Shown: positions 47,177 through 57,533 of the stretch, in pieces
How the letters are laid out: every line of letters begins with the position of its first letter
Position numbering within the stretch: the stretch's first letter is position 1
NCBI GenBank assembly: GCA_963799455.1
Contig: CAWCXF010000006.1
Span: 186,001 to 250,000 of the forward strand
Origin: CAWCXF01 sp963799455
Lineage (GTDB): Bacteria > Pseudomonadota > Alphaproteobacteria > Rhodobacterales > Rhodobacteraceae
DNA length: 64,000 bases
Direction: 5' to 3'
Program-made: the position numbers and the translations under genes
Notes under the pieces: model-generated
What the model was told of the DNA's origin: nothing
The model's input: the letters and a program-made list of their open reading frames with translations, nothing else
The model's database searches: none

Positions 47177-47198
47177 AGGGGCGGCCGGAGCCGCCCCT
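47177..47198 (+). terminator. Hairpin between convergent SDR and DUF481 genes
   Basis: AGGGGCGGC and GCCGCCCCT form a perfect 9-bp stem with a CGGA tetraloop, seven bases after the SDR stop. No T-run follows. Position and stem strength suggest a transcription terminator. Confidence 0.6.
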
Positions 47199-47289
47199 CG
47201 CGCATCGATCGGCCCTGGATAGACCGGCCCTGGAGCGCCGCCCGACCCGAGGGGGGTCGGCTCAGGCGCCCGAGGCACTCTTCCACGGT

Positions 47290-47342
47290 CGCATTCTCCG
47301 GGCGCCCGACCGGCTCGGCCGGGCCGGACGGTGCTCCGGGTC
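47290..47342 (+). repeat. Dispersed ~53-bp repeat, copy A
   Basis: GGTCGCATTCTCCGGGCGCC with the following CGGCCGGGCCGGAC core and TGCTCCGG end resembles 53786-53838 over about 53 bp, with roughly eight differences. It lies in the gap beside the DUF481 gene stop. It may be a REP-like element; only two copies were noticed. Confidence 0.55.
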
Positions 47343-47345
47343 GCC

Positions 47346-48248
47346 TCAGAAGCCGAACACCAGCGCGACGCCGAGACGGTTGTCGGTGCTCTCGAGGCCC
47401 GGCAGCGGCTCGGAGTTGTAGTCGGTGCGGTAGCTGACCCGGGTCGAGATGCGGTCGCTGACCGAGAAGTTGACGCCCAGGTCGTTGCGCACCAGCGTTC
47501 CGGCCGAGTCCGAGTAGATCACGTCGGTGTCGTTGCTGAGCGCGACGGTCTCGGTCAGGACGTAGAACAGGCGCGAGGACGCGATGCCGGCGAACTCGGT
47601 CTCCTCCTCGCCCGGCAGGAGCTCCTCGTCGCCGGGATTGACATCGCTGAAGTCGATCAGGTCGAGGTTGTCCTGGGTCTCGGTCCAGCGGACGCCCGGG
47701 CCGGCCTGCACGCGCCAGGCGAAGTTCCGGGTGTTGACGATCCGGTAGCCGAGGCCGGCGCCGAGGAAGGCGTCCTGCTGGAGCGTGTCGAAATCGTCGT
47801 TGCGGTAGTAGCCCAGGCCGAAGGCGTAGAGGCGGTCGGTGAAGTAGCGGTTCGCCTCGTAGACGAGGAAGGTCTCCTCCTCGTTGACCGAGGATTCGCC
47901 CGTGTCCGGGTCGGTGGCCTCGCCGTAGTTCAGGCCGAAGCCCAGGGTCTGGTTGATGACCTCGCCGCCGTAGCGCACGCGGCCGGCGATCACGAGATCC
48001 TGAGCCTCGGAGTTGCCCGTCGTGCCGCTGTAGCCGAGCGACATCGAGCCCGAGAAGCCGGGGTTGAACCGGGCGCGGCCGAAGCGCTCGTCGTCGTCGC
48101 CCGCGCCGAACTCGTCCTGAACCAGGATCTCGGTGTCGTCGATCTGGTCGTCAAGCGCGTCGGTGCCGATGATCGCGCCCTGCGCGAAGACGGGTCCGGC
48201 GACGAGGAGGGCCAGCGCCCCGGCGGTCGCGGTCTGCGTGATGGTCAT
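47346..48248 (-). CDS. DUF481 family outer-membrane beta-barrel protein
   Basis: This 300-residue protein has a signal peptide (TATAGALALLVAGPVFAQ). It has alternating beta-strands ending in aromatic residues, for example FSGSMSLGYSGTTGNSEAQD, QTLGFGLNYGEA and YAFGLGYYRNDDF, and a final strand RLGVALVFGF with C-terminal Phe, as needed for the BAM machinery. It matches DUF481 (YdiY-like, salt-induced). The start was chosen at ATG 48248 where the signal peptide begins. Function is unknown. Confidence 0.88.
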   Translation of the reverse strand: MTITQTATAGALALLVAGPVFAQGAIIGTDALDDQIDDTEILVQDEFGAGDDDERFGRARFNPGFSGSMSLGYSGTTGNSEAQDLVIAGRVRYGGEVINQTLGFGLNYGEATDPDTGESSVNEEETFLVYEANRYFTDRLYAFGLGYYRNDDFDTLQQDAFLGAGLGYRIVNTRNFAWRVQAGPGVRWTETQDNLDLIDFSDVNPGDEELLPGEEETEFAGIASSRLFYVLTETVALSNDTDVIYSDSAGTLVRNDLGVNFSVSDRISTRVSYRTDYNSEPLPGLESTDNRLGVALVFGF

Positions 48249-48374
48249 GTGGGAGCCTTTCGCTGCGGGTCCGGCCGGCGTCTTGTCGGTCGGTCGTCTG
48301 CGCCCGCACCTATTCCCGGGCCGGGGAGCCGGCAATGGTTAACGCCCGTAGAGGAGGGGAGATCCGCGCCACCC

Positions 48375-48392
48375 TGTGGCCGGCCGGCCACA
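48375..48392. repeat. 18-bp perfect palindrome between gltA and DUF481 gene
   Basis: TGTGGCCGGCCGGCCACA is a perfect inverted repeat without a loop, about 65 bp beyond the gltA stop. It may be part of a terminator or a regulator site; no T-run is adjacent. Confidence 0.6.
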
Positions 48393-48456
48393 ACCCGGGG
48401 GCGGCCCCGCGCGGCGGCCCCTCGCGCCCTGGCCAGGAGGCGCCCCCGGGCGGCGT

Positions 48457-49773
<1,317 letters not shown>

Positions 49774-49845
49774 GGTGCCGGCCGTGGCCGGGGTGGGGCC
49801 GGGATGGGGCGCCAGGCGCGGCGCGCCTGGGCGGCGTTCTTGCGG

Positions 49846-51291
49846 TCAGGCGCGCGCGGCGCGCCGCGATCCCCGCGCCGGCCCGGCCGCGTCCGAGAGC
49901 CGCGCCAGCGTCTCCTCGCGGCCCAGGACCAGCATCATGTCGAACACGCTCGGCGTGACGGAGCGCCCGGCCAGCGCGGCGCGGATCGGGCCGGCGAGCG
50001 TGCCGAGCTTGGTGCCGTGGCGCGCGGCCACCTCGGACACGGCGCCCTCGAGCGCGTCTCGCCGCCAGTTAGCGTCCGCCAGGGCTTCGGTCAAATCCCG
50101 CAAGCAGCCCTCGGGCACCGCGTCGAGCGCGGCGGCGGCCCTGTCGTCGGGCTCGACGGGGCGCGCGGTCAGCACGAAGCGGGCCTTGTCGAGCAGCTCG
50201 GGGTAGGTCTTGGAGCGCGCCTTGAGGTGGGGCATCGCGCGCAGCAGGCCGTCGCGGGCCGCGCCCTCGATCCCCGGCGCTCGGACAGCGGCGAGGTGGG
50301 CGTCGAGGCCCTCCAACAGCGCCGCGTCGTCCATCTCGGCGATGTGGGCGCCCGAGAGGCTTTCGAGCTTCTTCAGGTCGAGCCGCGCGGGCGAGCGGCC
50401 GATGCCGGGCAGGTCGAACCAGCGCCTGGCCTCGCCGTCGGAGAACACCTCGTCGTCGCCATGGCTCCAGCCCAGGCGCGCGAGGTAGTTGCGCACCCCC
50501 GGCGCGGCGTATCCCATCGCGCGATACTCCTCCAACCCCAGCGCGCCGTGGCGCTTGGAGAGCTTCGCGCCGTCGGGGCCGTGGATCAGCGGGATGTGGG
50601 CGAAGACGGGCTTGGGCCAGCCCATCGCCTCGAAGACCAGCGACTGGCGCGCGGCGTTGGTCAGGTGGTCGTCGCCGCGGATGACGTGGGTCACGCCCAT
50701 GTCGTGGTCGTCCACCACCACCGCGAGCATGTAGGTGGGCGTGCCGTCCGCGCGCAGCAGCACCATGTCGTCGAGCTGGTCGCTCGCGGTGACGACGCGG
50801 CCCTGCACCGCGTCCTCCACCACCGTCTCGCCCGCCTCGGGCGCGCGCAGGCGGATGACGGACGGCGCGTCGGGATGCTCGGAGGCGGGCACGTCGCGCC
50901 AGGGCGAGCGGAAGAGCGTCGAGCGCGCTTCGGCGCGGGCCGCCTCGCGGCTGGCCTCGATCTCGCCCTGGGTGGCGAAGCAGCGATAGGCGGTGCCGGC
51001 CTCGAGCATGGCGCGCGCGACCTCGGCGTGGCGCGCCGCGCGGGCGAACTGGGAGACGGGCTCGCCGTCCCAGTCGAGGCCGAGCCAGGCGAGGCCGTCG
51101 AGGATCGCCGCCGTCGCCGCCTCGGACGAGCGCGCCCGGTCGGTGTCCTCGATGCGGAGCAGGAAGCGCCCCCCCCGGCCGCGGGCGTAGAGCCAGTTGA
51201 AGAGCGCCGTGCGCGCGCCGCCGATGTGCAGAGTGCCCGTCGGCGAGGGCGCGAAGCGCGTCACGGGCGGGGCGGTCGCGGCGTCGGACAT
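49846..51291 (-). CDS. gltX: Glutamyl-tRNA synthetase
   Basis: This 481-residue class I synthetase charges tRNA with glutamate. The HIGH-type signature is in FAPSPTGTLHIGGARTALFN; the KMSKS-type loop is GAKLSKRHGALGLEEY. The anticodon-binding C-terminal half is present. Genomes of this group often carry two GltX-type proteins; I cannot tell which this is. The start is ATG 51291, divergent from comEC. Confidence 0.95.
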   Translation of the reverse strand: MSDAATAPPVTRFAPSPTGTLHIGGARTALFNWLYARGRGGRFLLRIEDTDRARSSEAATAAILDGLAWLGLDWDGEPVSQFARAARHAEVARAMLEAGTAYRCFATQGEIEASREAARAEARSTLFRSPWRDVPASEHPDAPSVIRLRAPEAGETVVEDAVQGRVVTASDQLDDMVLLRADGTPTYMLAVVVDDHDMGVTHVIRGDDHLTNAARQSLVFEAMGWPKPVFAHIPLIHGPDGAKLSKRHGALGLEEYRAMGYAAPGVRNYLARLGWSHGDDEVFSDGEARRWFDLPGIGRSPARLDLKKLESLSGAHIAEMDDAALLEGLDAHLAAVRAPGIEGAARDGLLRAMPHLKARSKTYPELLDKARFVLTARPVEPDDRAAAALDAVPEGCLRDLTEALADANWRRDALEGAVSEVAARHGTKLGTLAGPIRAALAGRSVTPSVFDMMLVLGREETLARLSDAAGPARGSRRAARA

Positions 51292-51366
51292 CGCTTGCGT
51301 GAACCCTTCCTAAACCACCCGAGGCGAGCCTCGCGCCAACCTAGCAAGCGGCGCGGGGAGAGGCCA

Positions 51367-53577
51367 GTGATCCGCCCTTCGATCTCGGCCCCGAAACCCT
51401 CGGCGATGACGATTCCGGCGCTCGCGCGGGGGGCCGCGCGGGGCGCGGGCCGGGCGATCGACGCGCAGCGGGGGCATCTCTTCCCCTGGATCCCGGTCTG
51501 CCTCGGCGCCGGGATCGCATCGTGGTTCGCGCTGCGCTGGGAGCCCGGCGCGGCCCTCTACGCGGCGCTCGCGCTGGGCGCGCTGGCACTCGTGCTGCTC
51601 GCATGGCGGCTGCCGGCGACGGCGCGGCCGATCGCCCTGGGCCTCGCGCTGGTGATGGCGGGCGCGCTGCTCGCGGGCCTGCGCGCGCATTCGGTGGCGG
51701 GGCCGGTGCTCGGCTGGCGCTACTACGGCCCCGTCGAGGGCACCGTGGTCGAGATCGACCGCTCGGGCTCCGACAAGCCCCGCCTCACGCTCGAGGACGT
51801 GGTGCTGCGCGATGTCTCGCCCGAGCGCACGCCGCGCCGCGTGCGGCTGTCGCTGCACGGCGAGATGCCCGGCGCCGAGCCCGTGCCGGGCCTGCGCGTG
51901 ATGACCACGGGCAACCTCTCGCCCCCCGGCGGCCCGGTCGAGCCCGGCGGCTTCGACTTCGCCCGCCACGCCTGGTTCGCGGGCCTGGGCGCGGTCGGCT
52001 ACACCCGCGTGCCGCTCCTCGTGGCGGGGCCGCCCGAGGGCGGCCTCGGACTCCTCGTGACGCGCGCCCGCATGGAGATCTCGGCGGCGATGCAGGCGGC
52101 GCTGCCGGGCGAGACCGGCGCCTTCGCGGCGGCCGTCACCACCGGCGACCGCTCGGGGATGAGCCCCGGGACGATCGAGGCCCTGCGCGATTCGAACCTC
52201 GCGCACCTGCTGGCGATCTCGGGGCTCCACATGGGGCTCCTGACGGGCTTCGTCTTCGCCGCCCTGCGCGCGGGCCTCGCGCTCGTCCCGCCGGTGGCGC
52301 TGCGGCTGCCCGCCAAGAAGATCGCGGCCGCCCTGGCGCTCGTCGCGGCCGCGACCTACCTCGCGCTCTCGGGCGGGTCGGTGGCGACCGAGCGCGCCTT
52401 CGTCATGGTCTCGGTGATGCTGGTGGCGGTGCTGATGGACCGTCGCGCGATCTCGATGCGCTCGGTCGCGCTCGCGGCGATCATCGTGCTCGTCCTGCGC
52501 CCCGAGGCGCTGACCGGCCCCGGCTTCCAGATGTCCTTCGCGGCCACCCTGGCGCTCGTCGCGGTGTTCGGGGCGCTGCGCCGCCCGCCGGGCCGACCGC
52601 GCCGGCGGCTGCCCGGATGGGCGCGGCCCGCGGCGGGCGTGCTGACGTCCTCGCTCGTCGCCGGCCTGGCGACGGCGCCGATCGCCGCGGCGCAGTTCAA
52701 CCAGCTGGCGCATTACGGGCTCGTCGCCAACCTCCTCAGCGTGCCCGTCATGGGCAGCGTGGTGATCCCGGCCGCGGTGGTGGCGGCGCTGCTGTGGCCC
52801 CTGGGCCTCGCCGCGCCGGCGCTCTGGGCGATGGGGCTCGGCATCGACTGGATCCTGCTCGTGGCGGGGCGGGTCGCCTCGACCGCGGGCGCGGTGACGC
52901 TGGTGCCGAGCCCGCCGGCCGCCGTCCTGCCCACGCTGATCGCCGGCGCCCTCTTCGCGGCGCTCTGGCGCGGGCCGTGGCGCATGCTAGGCGCCGCCCC
53001 GGTCGCGCTCTCGCTCCTGCTGTGGGCCGGCGCCGAGCGGCCCGTCGGCCTGATCTCCGAGAGCGGCGGGCTCGTCGGCTGGATGGGCGAGGGCGGCCGC
53101 GCGCTCAGCAAGCCGCGCGGCGACGGCTTCGTCGCCAAGGTCTGGCTGGAGAACGACGGCGACGCGGCCGCGCAGGAGGCGGCGGCCGCGCGGGGCGGCC
53201 CCGAGGGCTGGGAGAGCGTGACGCTGCCCGACGGCCGCGCGCTGCGCCACCTGCCGGGCAAGTCCGGCCCCGAGCGGGCGCCCGCGGCCTGCCGCGACGG
53301 CGCCATCCTCGTGCTCAACCAGCCCTGGGAGGGCGAGCGGCCCGGGCGGGGCGCTGCGCCCGGCGGCGGGCTCGGCGCGTGCATCCTGCTCGACCCCGAG
53401 GCCCTGCGCGAGACCGGGGCCGTGGCGCTCGTCGCGGAGGGCGCCGGCCTGCGGCTCGTCACGGCGCGCGAGCGCTCTGGCCGGCGGCTGTGGAACGACG
53501 AGGGGGTGCGGCGGGAGCGCGCAGGCGGGTCGATGGCCGGGCTCCTCGGCGGGCGGGCGGCGGCGGCCGAGCCTTGA
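51367..53577 (+). CDS. comEC: ComEC/Rec2 family competence membrane protein
   Basis: This protein of about 736 residues forms the DNA-uptake channel family. It has N-terminal helices, the DUF4131/OB-like region (GPVEGTVVEIDRSGSDKPRL), and the competence domain with LRDSNLAHLLAISGLHMGLL, SGGSVATERAFVMVSVMLVA and GPGFQMSFAATLALVAVFG. The C-terminal metallo-beta-lactamase domain is absent, as is usual in alphaproteobacteria. The start may be GTG 51367 or ATG 51406; the first is listed because the frame is open and close to the divergent gltX start. Confidence 0.9.
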   Translation: MIRPSISAPKPSAMTIPALARGAARGAGRAIDAQRGHLFPWIPVCLGAGIASWFALRWEPGAALYAALALGALALVLLAWRLPATARPIALGLALVMAGALLAGLRAHSVAGPVLGWRYYGPVEGTVVEIDRSGSDKPRLTLEDVVLRDVSPERTPRRVRLSLHGEMPGAEPVPGLRVMTTGNLSPPGGPVEPGGFDFARHAWFAGLGAVGYTRVPLLVAGPPEGGLGLLVTRARMEISAAMQAALPGETGAFAAAVTTGDRSGMSPGTIEALRDSNLAHLLAISGLHMGLLTGFVFAALRAGLALVPPVALRLPAKKIAAALALVAAATYLALSGGSVATERAFVMVSVMLVAVLMDRRAISMRSVALAAIIVLVLRPEALTGPGFQMSFAATLALVAVFGALRRPPGRPRRRLPGWARPAAGVLTSSLVAGLATAPIAAAQFNQLAHYGLVANLLSVPVMGSVVIPAAVVAALLWPLGLAAPALWAMGLGIDWILLVAGRVASTAGAVTLVPSPPAAVLPTLIAGALFAALWRGPWRMLGAAPVALSLLLWAGAERPVGLISESGGLVGWMGEGGRALSKPRGDGFVAKVWLENDGDAAAQEAAAARGGPEGWESVTLPDGRALRHLPGKSGPERAPAACRDGAILVLNQPWEGERPGRGAAPGGGLGACILLDPEALRETGAVALVAEGAGLRLVTARERSGRRLWNDEGVRRERAGGSMAGLLGGRAAAAEP

Positions 53578-54144
53578 GGGCCCGCCCCGGGGCGGCGATC
53601 CGCCCGGCGCCGTGGGCGGTCGGATGGAGACATCTCCGGTCCCGCGGACCCGGTGGCCGCGGATCGACCCGAGGGCGCGGCCGGCGCTCCGTCATCCCCT
53701 TGCCCGGCGGCCCGGCCGGACGGCATGGGCGCCGGGAGCGCTCCGACCCGACGCGATCGGCTCGGGCGCTCCGGGCCCCTTTGTGGTCGCATGTCCCGGG
53801 CGCCTGACCGATCCGGCCGGGCCGGACGATGCTCCGGTCGGCGAGCCCGCCAGCCCGACGACGACGCCGAGGTCGATCCCCGGGGACCGGTCGGGAGGCC
53901 GACGGGCCGACCTCGTGCGCCCATCGAGCATCCGACGGCCCGACCGGCTCGACCGCGCGCCCCGCGACGCCCTGCGGCATCTCGATCGGCGCGAGGGACG
54001 GTGCGGGGCACCGTGAGGACGATCCCCGCCGGGGCGCGGCGGTCCGGCGGCGTGCCGCGCCGTCTCCCGATGGAACCCGCGACTGCGGTTCGTCCCGGCC
54101 CCCCGATGGACGTTCGGGCCGGCCCACCCGCCGCCGGCCGCCCC
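53578..54144. other. 567-bp gene-free region between convergent comEC and lexA
   Basis: No frame here has homology or a good RBS. It holds copy B of the dispersed repeat (53786-53838) and many short C/G palindromes such as CCGGCCGGGCCGG. Convergent ends make terminator function likely for some of these. Confidence 0.6.
53786..53838 (+). repeat. Dispersed ~53-bp repeat, copy B
   Basis: GGTCGCATGTCCCGGGCGCC, then TGACCGATCCGGCCGGGCCGG and GATGCTCCGG, aligns with 47290-47342 without gaps at roughly 85 percent identity by eye. Both copies lie at the ends of convergent genes. Confidence 0.55.
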
Positions 54145-54834
54145 TCAGTAGCTGCGGATGAGCCCGACCAGGCGGCCCTGCACCTGCACCTGATCGTCGT
54201 CGTAGACCCGCGTCTCGTAGGCGGGGTTGGCGGCTTCGAGCGCGACCCGTCCGCCGCGGCGGCGCAGGCGCTTCAGCGTCGCCTCCTGGCCATCGACCAG
54301 CGCCACGACGATGTCGCCGTCGTCGGCCGCGTCGCGCTCGCGGATCACCACCACGTCGCCGTCGTTGATGCCCGCCCCGATCATCGAGTCGCCGTGGACC
54401 TCGAGCGCGTAGTGGCGCCCGGAGCCCGACAGCATCTGCCCCGGCACCGCGACGGTATGCGACACCTCGCTGATCGCGGCGATCGGCGTTCCGGCCGCGA
54501 TGCGGCCCATCACAGGCAGCTCGCTGGCATGCGCGCCCTCGACCGGCATCGCGCCGCGCGGCATGCCGGCGCGGCCCGCGGGCCCGTCGCCGTCGATCAC
54601 CCGCAAGCCCCGCTCCATCGCCTCGGGCAGGCGCACCACCTCGATGGCGCGCGCGCGATGGGCGAGACGGCGGATGAAGCCGCGCTCCTCCAGGGCCGTG
54701 ATGAGGCGATGGATGCCGGACTTCGATCGCAGCGACAGCGCCTCCTTCATCTCGTCGAAGGAAGGCGGCACGCCGTCGCGCCGCGTGCGCGCGTCGATGA
54801 ACTGCAAGAGCTCCATCTGCTTGCGGGTCAGCAT
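54145..54834 (-). CDS. lexA: LexA SOS repressor
   Basis: This 229-residue repressor of the SOS regulon has an N-terminal winged helix (MLTRKQMELLQFIDARTRRD, PSFDEMKEALSLRSKSGIHR) that binds DNA. The C-terminal self-cleaving protease has a cleavage Ala-Gly in GRIAAGTPIAAISE, the Ser in EVHGDSMIGAGI and the Lys in EATLKRLRRR. All catalytic elements are intact. An operator lies about 30 bp upstream, so it represses itself. Confidence 0.96.
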   Translation of the reverse strand: MLTRKQMELLQFIDARTRRDGVPPSFDEMKEALSLRSKSGIHRLITALEERGFIRRLAHRARAIEVVRLPEAMERGLRVIDGDGPAGRAGMPRGAMPVEGAHASELPVMGRIAAGTPIAAISEVSHTVAVPGQMLSGSGRHYALEVHGDSMIGAGINDGDVVVIRERDAADDGDIVVALVDGQEATLKRLRRRGGRVALEAANPAYETRVYDDDQVQVQGRLVGLIRSY

Positions 54835-54863
54835 GGCGGTCCTCCCTCGCGCGGCGCGCGGAT

Positions 54864-54878
54864 GTTCTAGCTGCGTTC
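54864..54878 (-). promoter_or_regulatory. LexA operator (SOS box GTTC-N7-GTTC)
   Basis: GTTCTAGCTGCGTTC (GAAC-N7-GAAC on the lexA strand) matches the alphaproteobacterial LexA box. It is 30 bp upstream of the lexA ATG and overlaps the moeA stop codon (54867-54869). Confidence 0.85.
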
Positions 54879-56069
54879 CCCATCCGTGTCAAACGGCGCA
54901 CCCAAGGGAAGGCAGGCCACGACCTCGCCCACGGCCCGCGCGCCGTCACGCGACGGGCGCACGATCAGCAGGTCGGCCGCGGCCAGCACCGACAGCAGCG
55001 CGCTGTCCTGACGCTCGAAGGCGGCCACGCCGCCCTGCACGCGCCGCGCCCGCATGTAGTGGACGCGCGGCCCGTTCGGCCCGAGGGGCGCCGCGAGCGG
55101 CAGGGCCAGGATGCGCGCGCGCGGATCGAGCCCGAGCATCCGGCGGATCATCGGCACCATGAACACCCGGCCGCAGACGAGCGCCGAGACCGGGTTGCCG
55201 GGCAGGCCGAGCAGGACGGACGCGCCGAGCCGCCCGGCCATCAGCGGCTTGCCGGGGCGCATGGCGACGCGGTGGAAGCTCGGCGCGAGGCCGAGCGCGC
55301 GGGCCACCGGCGCCACCAGGTCGTGGTCGCCCACCGAGGCGCCGCCGATGGTGACGATCAGCTCGGCGCCCTCCGCCAGCGCGAAGCCCGCCTCCAGCGA
55401 GGCGCGATCGTCGCGCGCGATGGGCAGGAGGCGCGCCTCGGCGCCCGCGGCTTCGGCCATCGCGGCGAGGCCGTAGGCGTTTGAGGCGACCACCTGGCCG
55501 TCCCCGAGCGGCTCGCCCGGCGGCGCCAGCTCGTCGCCGGTCGCCATCAGCGCGACCACGGGGCGGCGCGCGACGCGCGGCGCCGCGCAGCCCATCGCGG
55601 CGGCGAGCGCGATGCGCTCGGGCGTCAGCAGGACGGGCGCCTCGATCCGCGCGCCCGCGGCGAAGTCGCCGCCCGCCGGCCGGATGTGGGGGCCCGCGTC
55701 GAGCCCGGCGCGGAGCGTGACGGCGTCGCCCGTGCGCTCCACGTCCTCCTGGATCACCACGCGGTCGGCGCCCGCGGGGATGGGCGCTCCGGTGAGGATG
55801 CGGATCGCGGTCCCCGGCTCGACCGTCCCGCCCCAGGGCCGCCCTGCCGCCGCCTCGCCCAGCACCCGCAGCCGGGTGCCCGGGGCTACGTCCGCGGAGC
55901 GGGCGGCGTAGCCGTCCATCGCGGAGGCGGCGAAAGGGGGCTGGGCGCGGGCGGCGACGACGGGCTCGGCGAGAACCCGCCCGCCGGCCTCGCGCAGCGG
56001 CACCGATTCGGCGCCGACGGGCGCCACCAGCGCCAGCACGGCGCCGAGCGCCTCCTCCACGGAGATCAT
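54867..56069 (-). CDS. moeA: Molybdopterin molybdotransferase MoeA
   Basis: This 400-residue enzyme inserts molybdate into adenylylated molybdopterin. It shows AQPPFAASAMDGYAARSAD, GAPIPAGADRVVIQEDV, VALMATGDELAPPGEPLGDG and IGGASVGDHDLVAP, then LLGLPGNPVSALVCGRVF. It is complete. A 172-bp gap with 36-bp tandem repeats separates it from moaC upstream. Confidence 0.95.
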   Translation of the reverse strand: MISVEEALGAVLALVAPVGAESVPLREAGGRVLAEPVVAARAQPPFAASAMDGYAARSADVAPGTRLRVLGEAAAGRPWGGTVEPGTAIRILTGAPIPAGADRVVIQEDVERTGDAVTLRAGLDAGPHIRPAGGDFAAGARIEAPVLLTPERIALAAAMGCAAPRVARRPVVALMATGDELAPPGEPLGDGQVVASNAYGLAAMAEAAGAEARLLPIARDDRASLEAGFALAEGAELIVTIGGASVGDHDLVAPVARALGLAPSFHRVAMRPGKPLMAGRLGASVLLGLPGNPVSALVCGRVFMVPMIRRMLGLDPRARILALPLAAPLGPNGPRVHYMRARRVQGGVAAFERQDSALLSVLAAADLLIVRPSRDGARAVGEVVACLPLGAPFDTDGERS

Positions 56070-56094
56070 CGGCTCGCGGGCCCTGAGCGCGTCG

Positions 56095-56238
56095 TCGGTC
56101 CGAACGCGGACCCCGGCAGGGATCGCGCCCTCGGTGCGAGCGCGGGCCTCGGCGTAGATCCGGCCGCCGGTCCGGGCGCGAGCCCCGGCGCGGAACGCCT
56201 CGCCGGTCCGGATGCGGAGCCCGGTGCGGGTCGCGCCG
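56095..56238. repeat. 36-bp tandem repeat, four units, between moaC and moeA
   Basis: Units start at 56095, 56131, 56167 and 56203, each 36 bp, pattern TCGGTCCGxxCGCGGxCCCCGG followed by CxxGGATCGCGCC-like ends, with many substitutions between units. It fills most of the 172-bp gap. Thirty-six is a multiple of three. No start codons or RBS are repeated, unlike the nuoB-nuoC array. Confidence 0.75.
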
Positions 56239-56241
56239 TCG

Positions 56242-56733
56242 TCACGGGTCGGACCGCCCCCGCGGCGCCTCGAAGCGGCCCGAGGCGCCGCCCTCCTTGA
56301 GCGCGACCCGGACGCCGCCGATCTCCATGTCGCGCTGCACCGCCTTGAGCATGTCGTAGACGGTGAGCGCCGCGACCGAGGCGGCCGTCAGCGCCTCCAT
56401 CTCGACGCCGGTGCGCCCCGTGGTCTTGACCGTGGCGCTCACGCGAAGGCCCGGCAGCGCGTCGTCCGGCTCCAGATCCACCACCACCTTTGCGATCGGC
56501 AGCGGGTGGCAGAGCGGGATCAGGTCGGCCGTGCGCTTGGCGGCCATGATCCCGGCGATGCGGGCCGTGCCGAGGACATCGCCCTTGGCCGCGCCCTCGA
56601 CCGCGAGCGCCAGGGTCTCGGGGGCCATGCGCACGAAACCCTCGGCCACGGCCGTGCGCTCGGTCACGGGCTTGCCGGACACGTCCACCATCCGGGCGTG
56701 GCCGCGCTCGTCGAGATGGGTGAGCCGGCTCAC
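56242..56733 (-). CDS. moaC: Cyclic pyranopterin monophosphate synthase MoaC
   Basis: This 163-residue enzyme completes the first step of molybdenum cofactor synthesis after MoaA. It shows RMVDVSGKPVTERTAVAEG, AAKRTADLIPLCHPLPIAKV, and TTGRTGVEMEALTAASVAAL with YDMLKAVQRDMEIGGVRV, the conserved catalytic helix. The start GTG 56733 overlaps the trpC stop (GTGA). Confidence 0.95.
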   Translation of the reverse strand: MSRLTHLDERGHARMVDVSGKPVTERTAVAEGFVRMAPETLALAVEGAAKGDVLGTARIAGIMAAKRTADLIPLCHPLPIAKVVVDLEPDDALPGLRVSATVKTTGRTGVEMEALTAASVAALTVYDMLKAVQRDMEIGGVRVALKEGGASGRFEAPRGRSDP

Positions 56734-57533
56734 GCGCCGGCCGTCAGCGGGTCGGCGAGCAGCGCGCGGGTGGCGACCTCCACGTCGGGCTGGCGCATCA
56801 GCGCCTCGCCGACGAGGAAGCAGCGGGTGCCGTAGCGCGCCAGGTCGGCGAGGTCGGCGGGCGTCGAGAGCCCGCTCTCGGAGACGAGCAGCCGGTCGGC
56901 CGGGGTCAGCCGAGCGAGGCGGCGGGTCACCGTGAGGTCGGTCGTGAAGCTGGCGAGGTCTCGGTTGTTGATGCCGATCAGCGGCGAGGCGAGGCGCGCG
57001 GCGCGCTCCAGCTCGGCCTCGTCGTGGACCTCGATCAGCGCGGCCATGCGCAGCTCGCGCGCGGCCGACTCGATCTCGGCCGCGGCGTGGTCGTCCACCA
57101 GCGCCATGACGACGAGCACCGCGTCGGCGCCCAGGGCCCGAGACTCGGCCACCTGCCAGGGGTCGAGGAGGAAGTCCTTGCGCAGGACGGGAAGCTCGCA
57201 GGCGGCGCGGGCCTCGCCGAGGAAGGCGTCCGCCCCCCGGAAGGAGGGTCCGTCGGTCAGCACCGACAGGCAGGCCGCGCCCCCCCGCGCGTAGGCGCAG
57301 GCCAAGGCGGCGGGGTCGAAGTCCTCCCGGATCAGGCCCGCCGAGGGGGAGGCGCGCTTGATCTCGGCGATCAGGCCGTAGCCTCGGGTGGCGCTCCGCC
57401 GCAGCGCGTCGAGGAAGTCGCGCGGCGCGGGCGCGGCGCGGGCGGCGGCGAGGATCTCGGCCTCCGGGCGCGCCGCCCTCCGCTCGGCGATCTCCTCGAT
57501 CTTGTAGGCGCGGATGCGCTCGAGCGCGCTCAC
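56730..57533 (-). CDS. trpC: Indole-3-glycerol-phosphate synthase
   Basis: This 267-residue TIM-barrel enzyme closes the indole ring in tryptophan synthesis. It shows IAEIKRASPSAGLI, LSVLTDGPSFRGADAFLGEA, PVLRKDFLLDPWQVAES, LIGINNRDLASFTTDL and VSESGLSTPADLADL. The start was set at GTG 57533, where homology begins and which overlaps the ung stop. It is not fused to trpF. Confidence 0.96.
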   Translation of the reverse strand: MSALERIRAYKIEEIAERRAARPEAEILAAARAAPAPRDFLDALRRSATRGYGLIAEIKRASPSAGLIREDFDPAALACAYARGGAACLSVLTDGPSFRGADAFLGEARAACELPVLRKDFLLDPWQVAESRALGADAVLVVMALVDDHAAAEIESAARELRMAALIEVHDEAELERAARLASPLIGINNRDLASFTTDLTVTRRLARLTPADRLLVSESGLSTPADLADLARYGTRCFLVGEALMRQPDVEVATRALLADPLTAGA

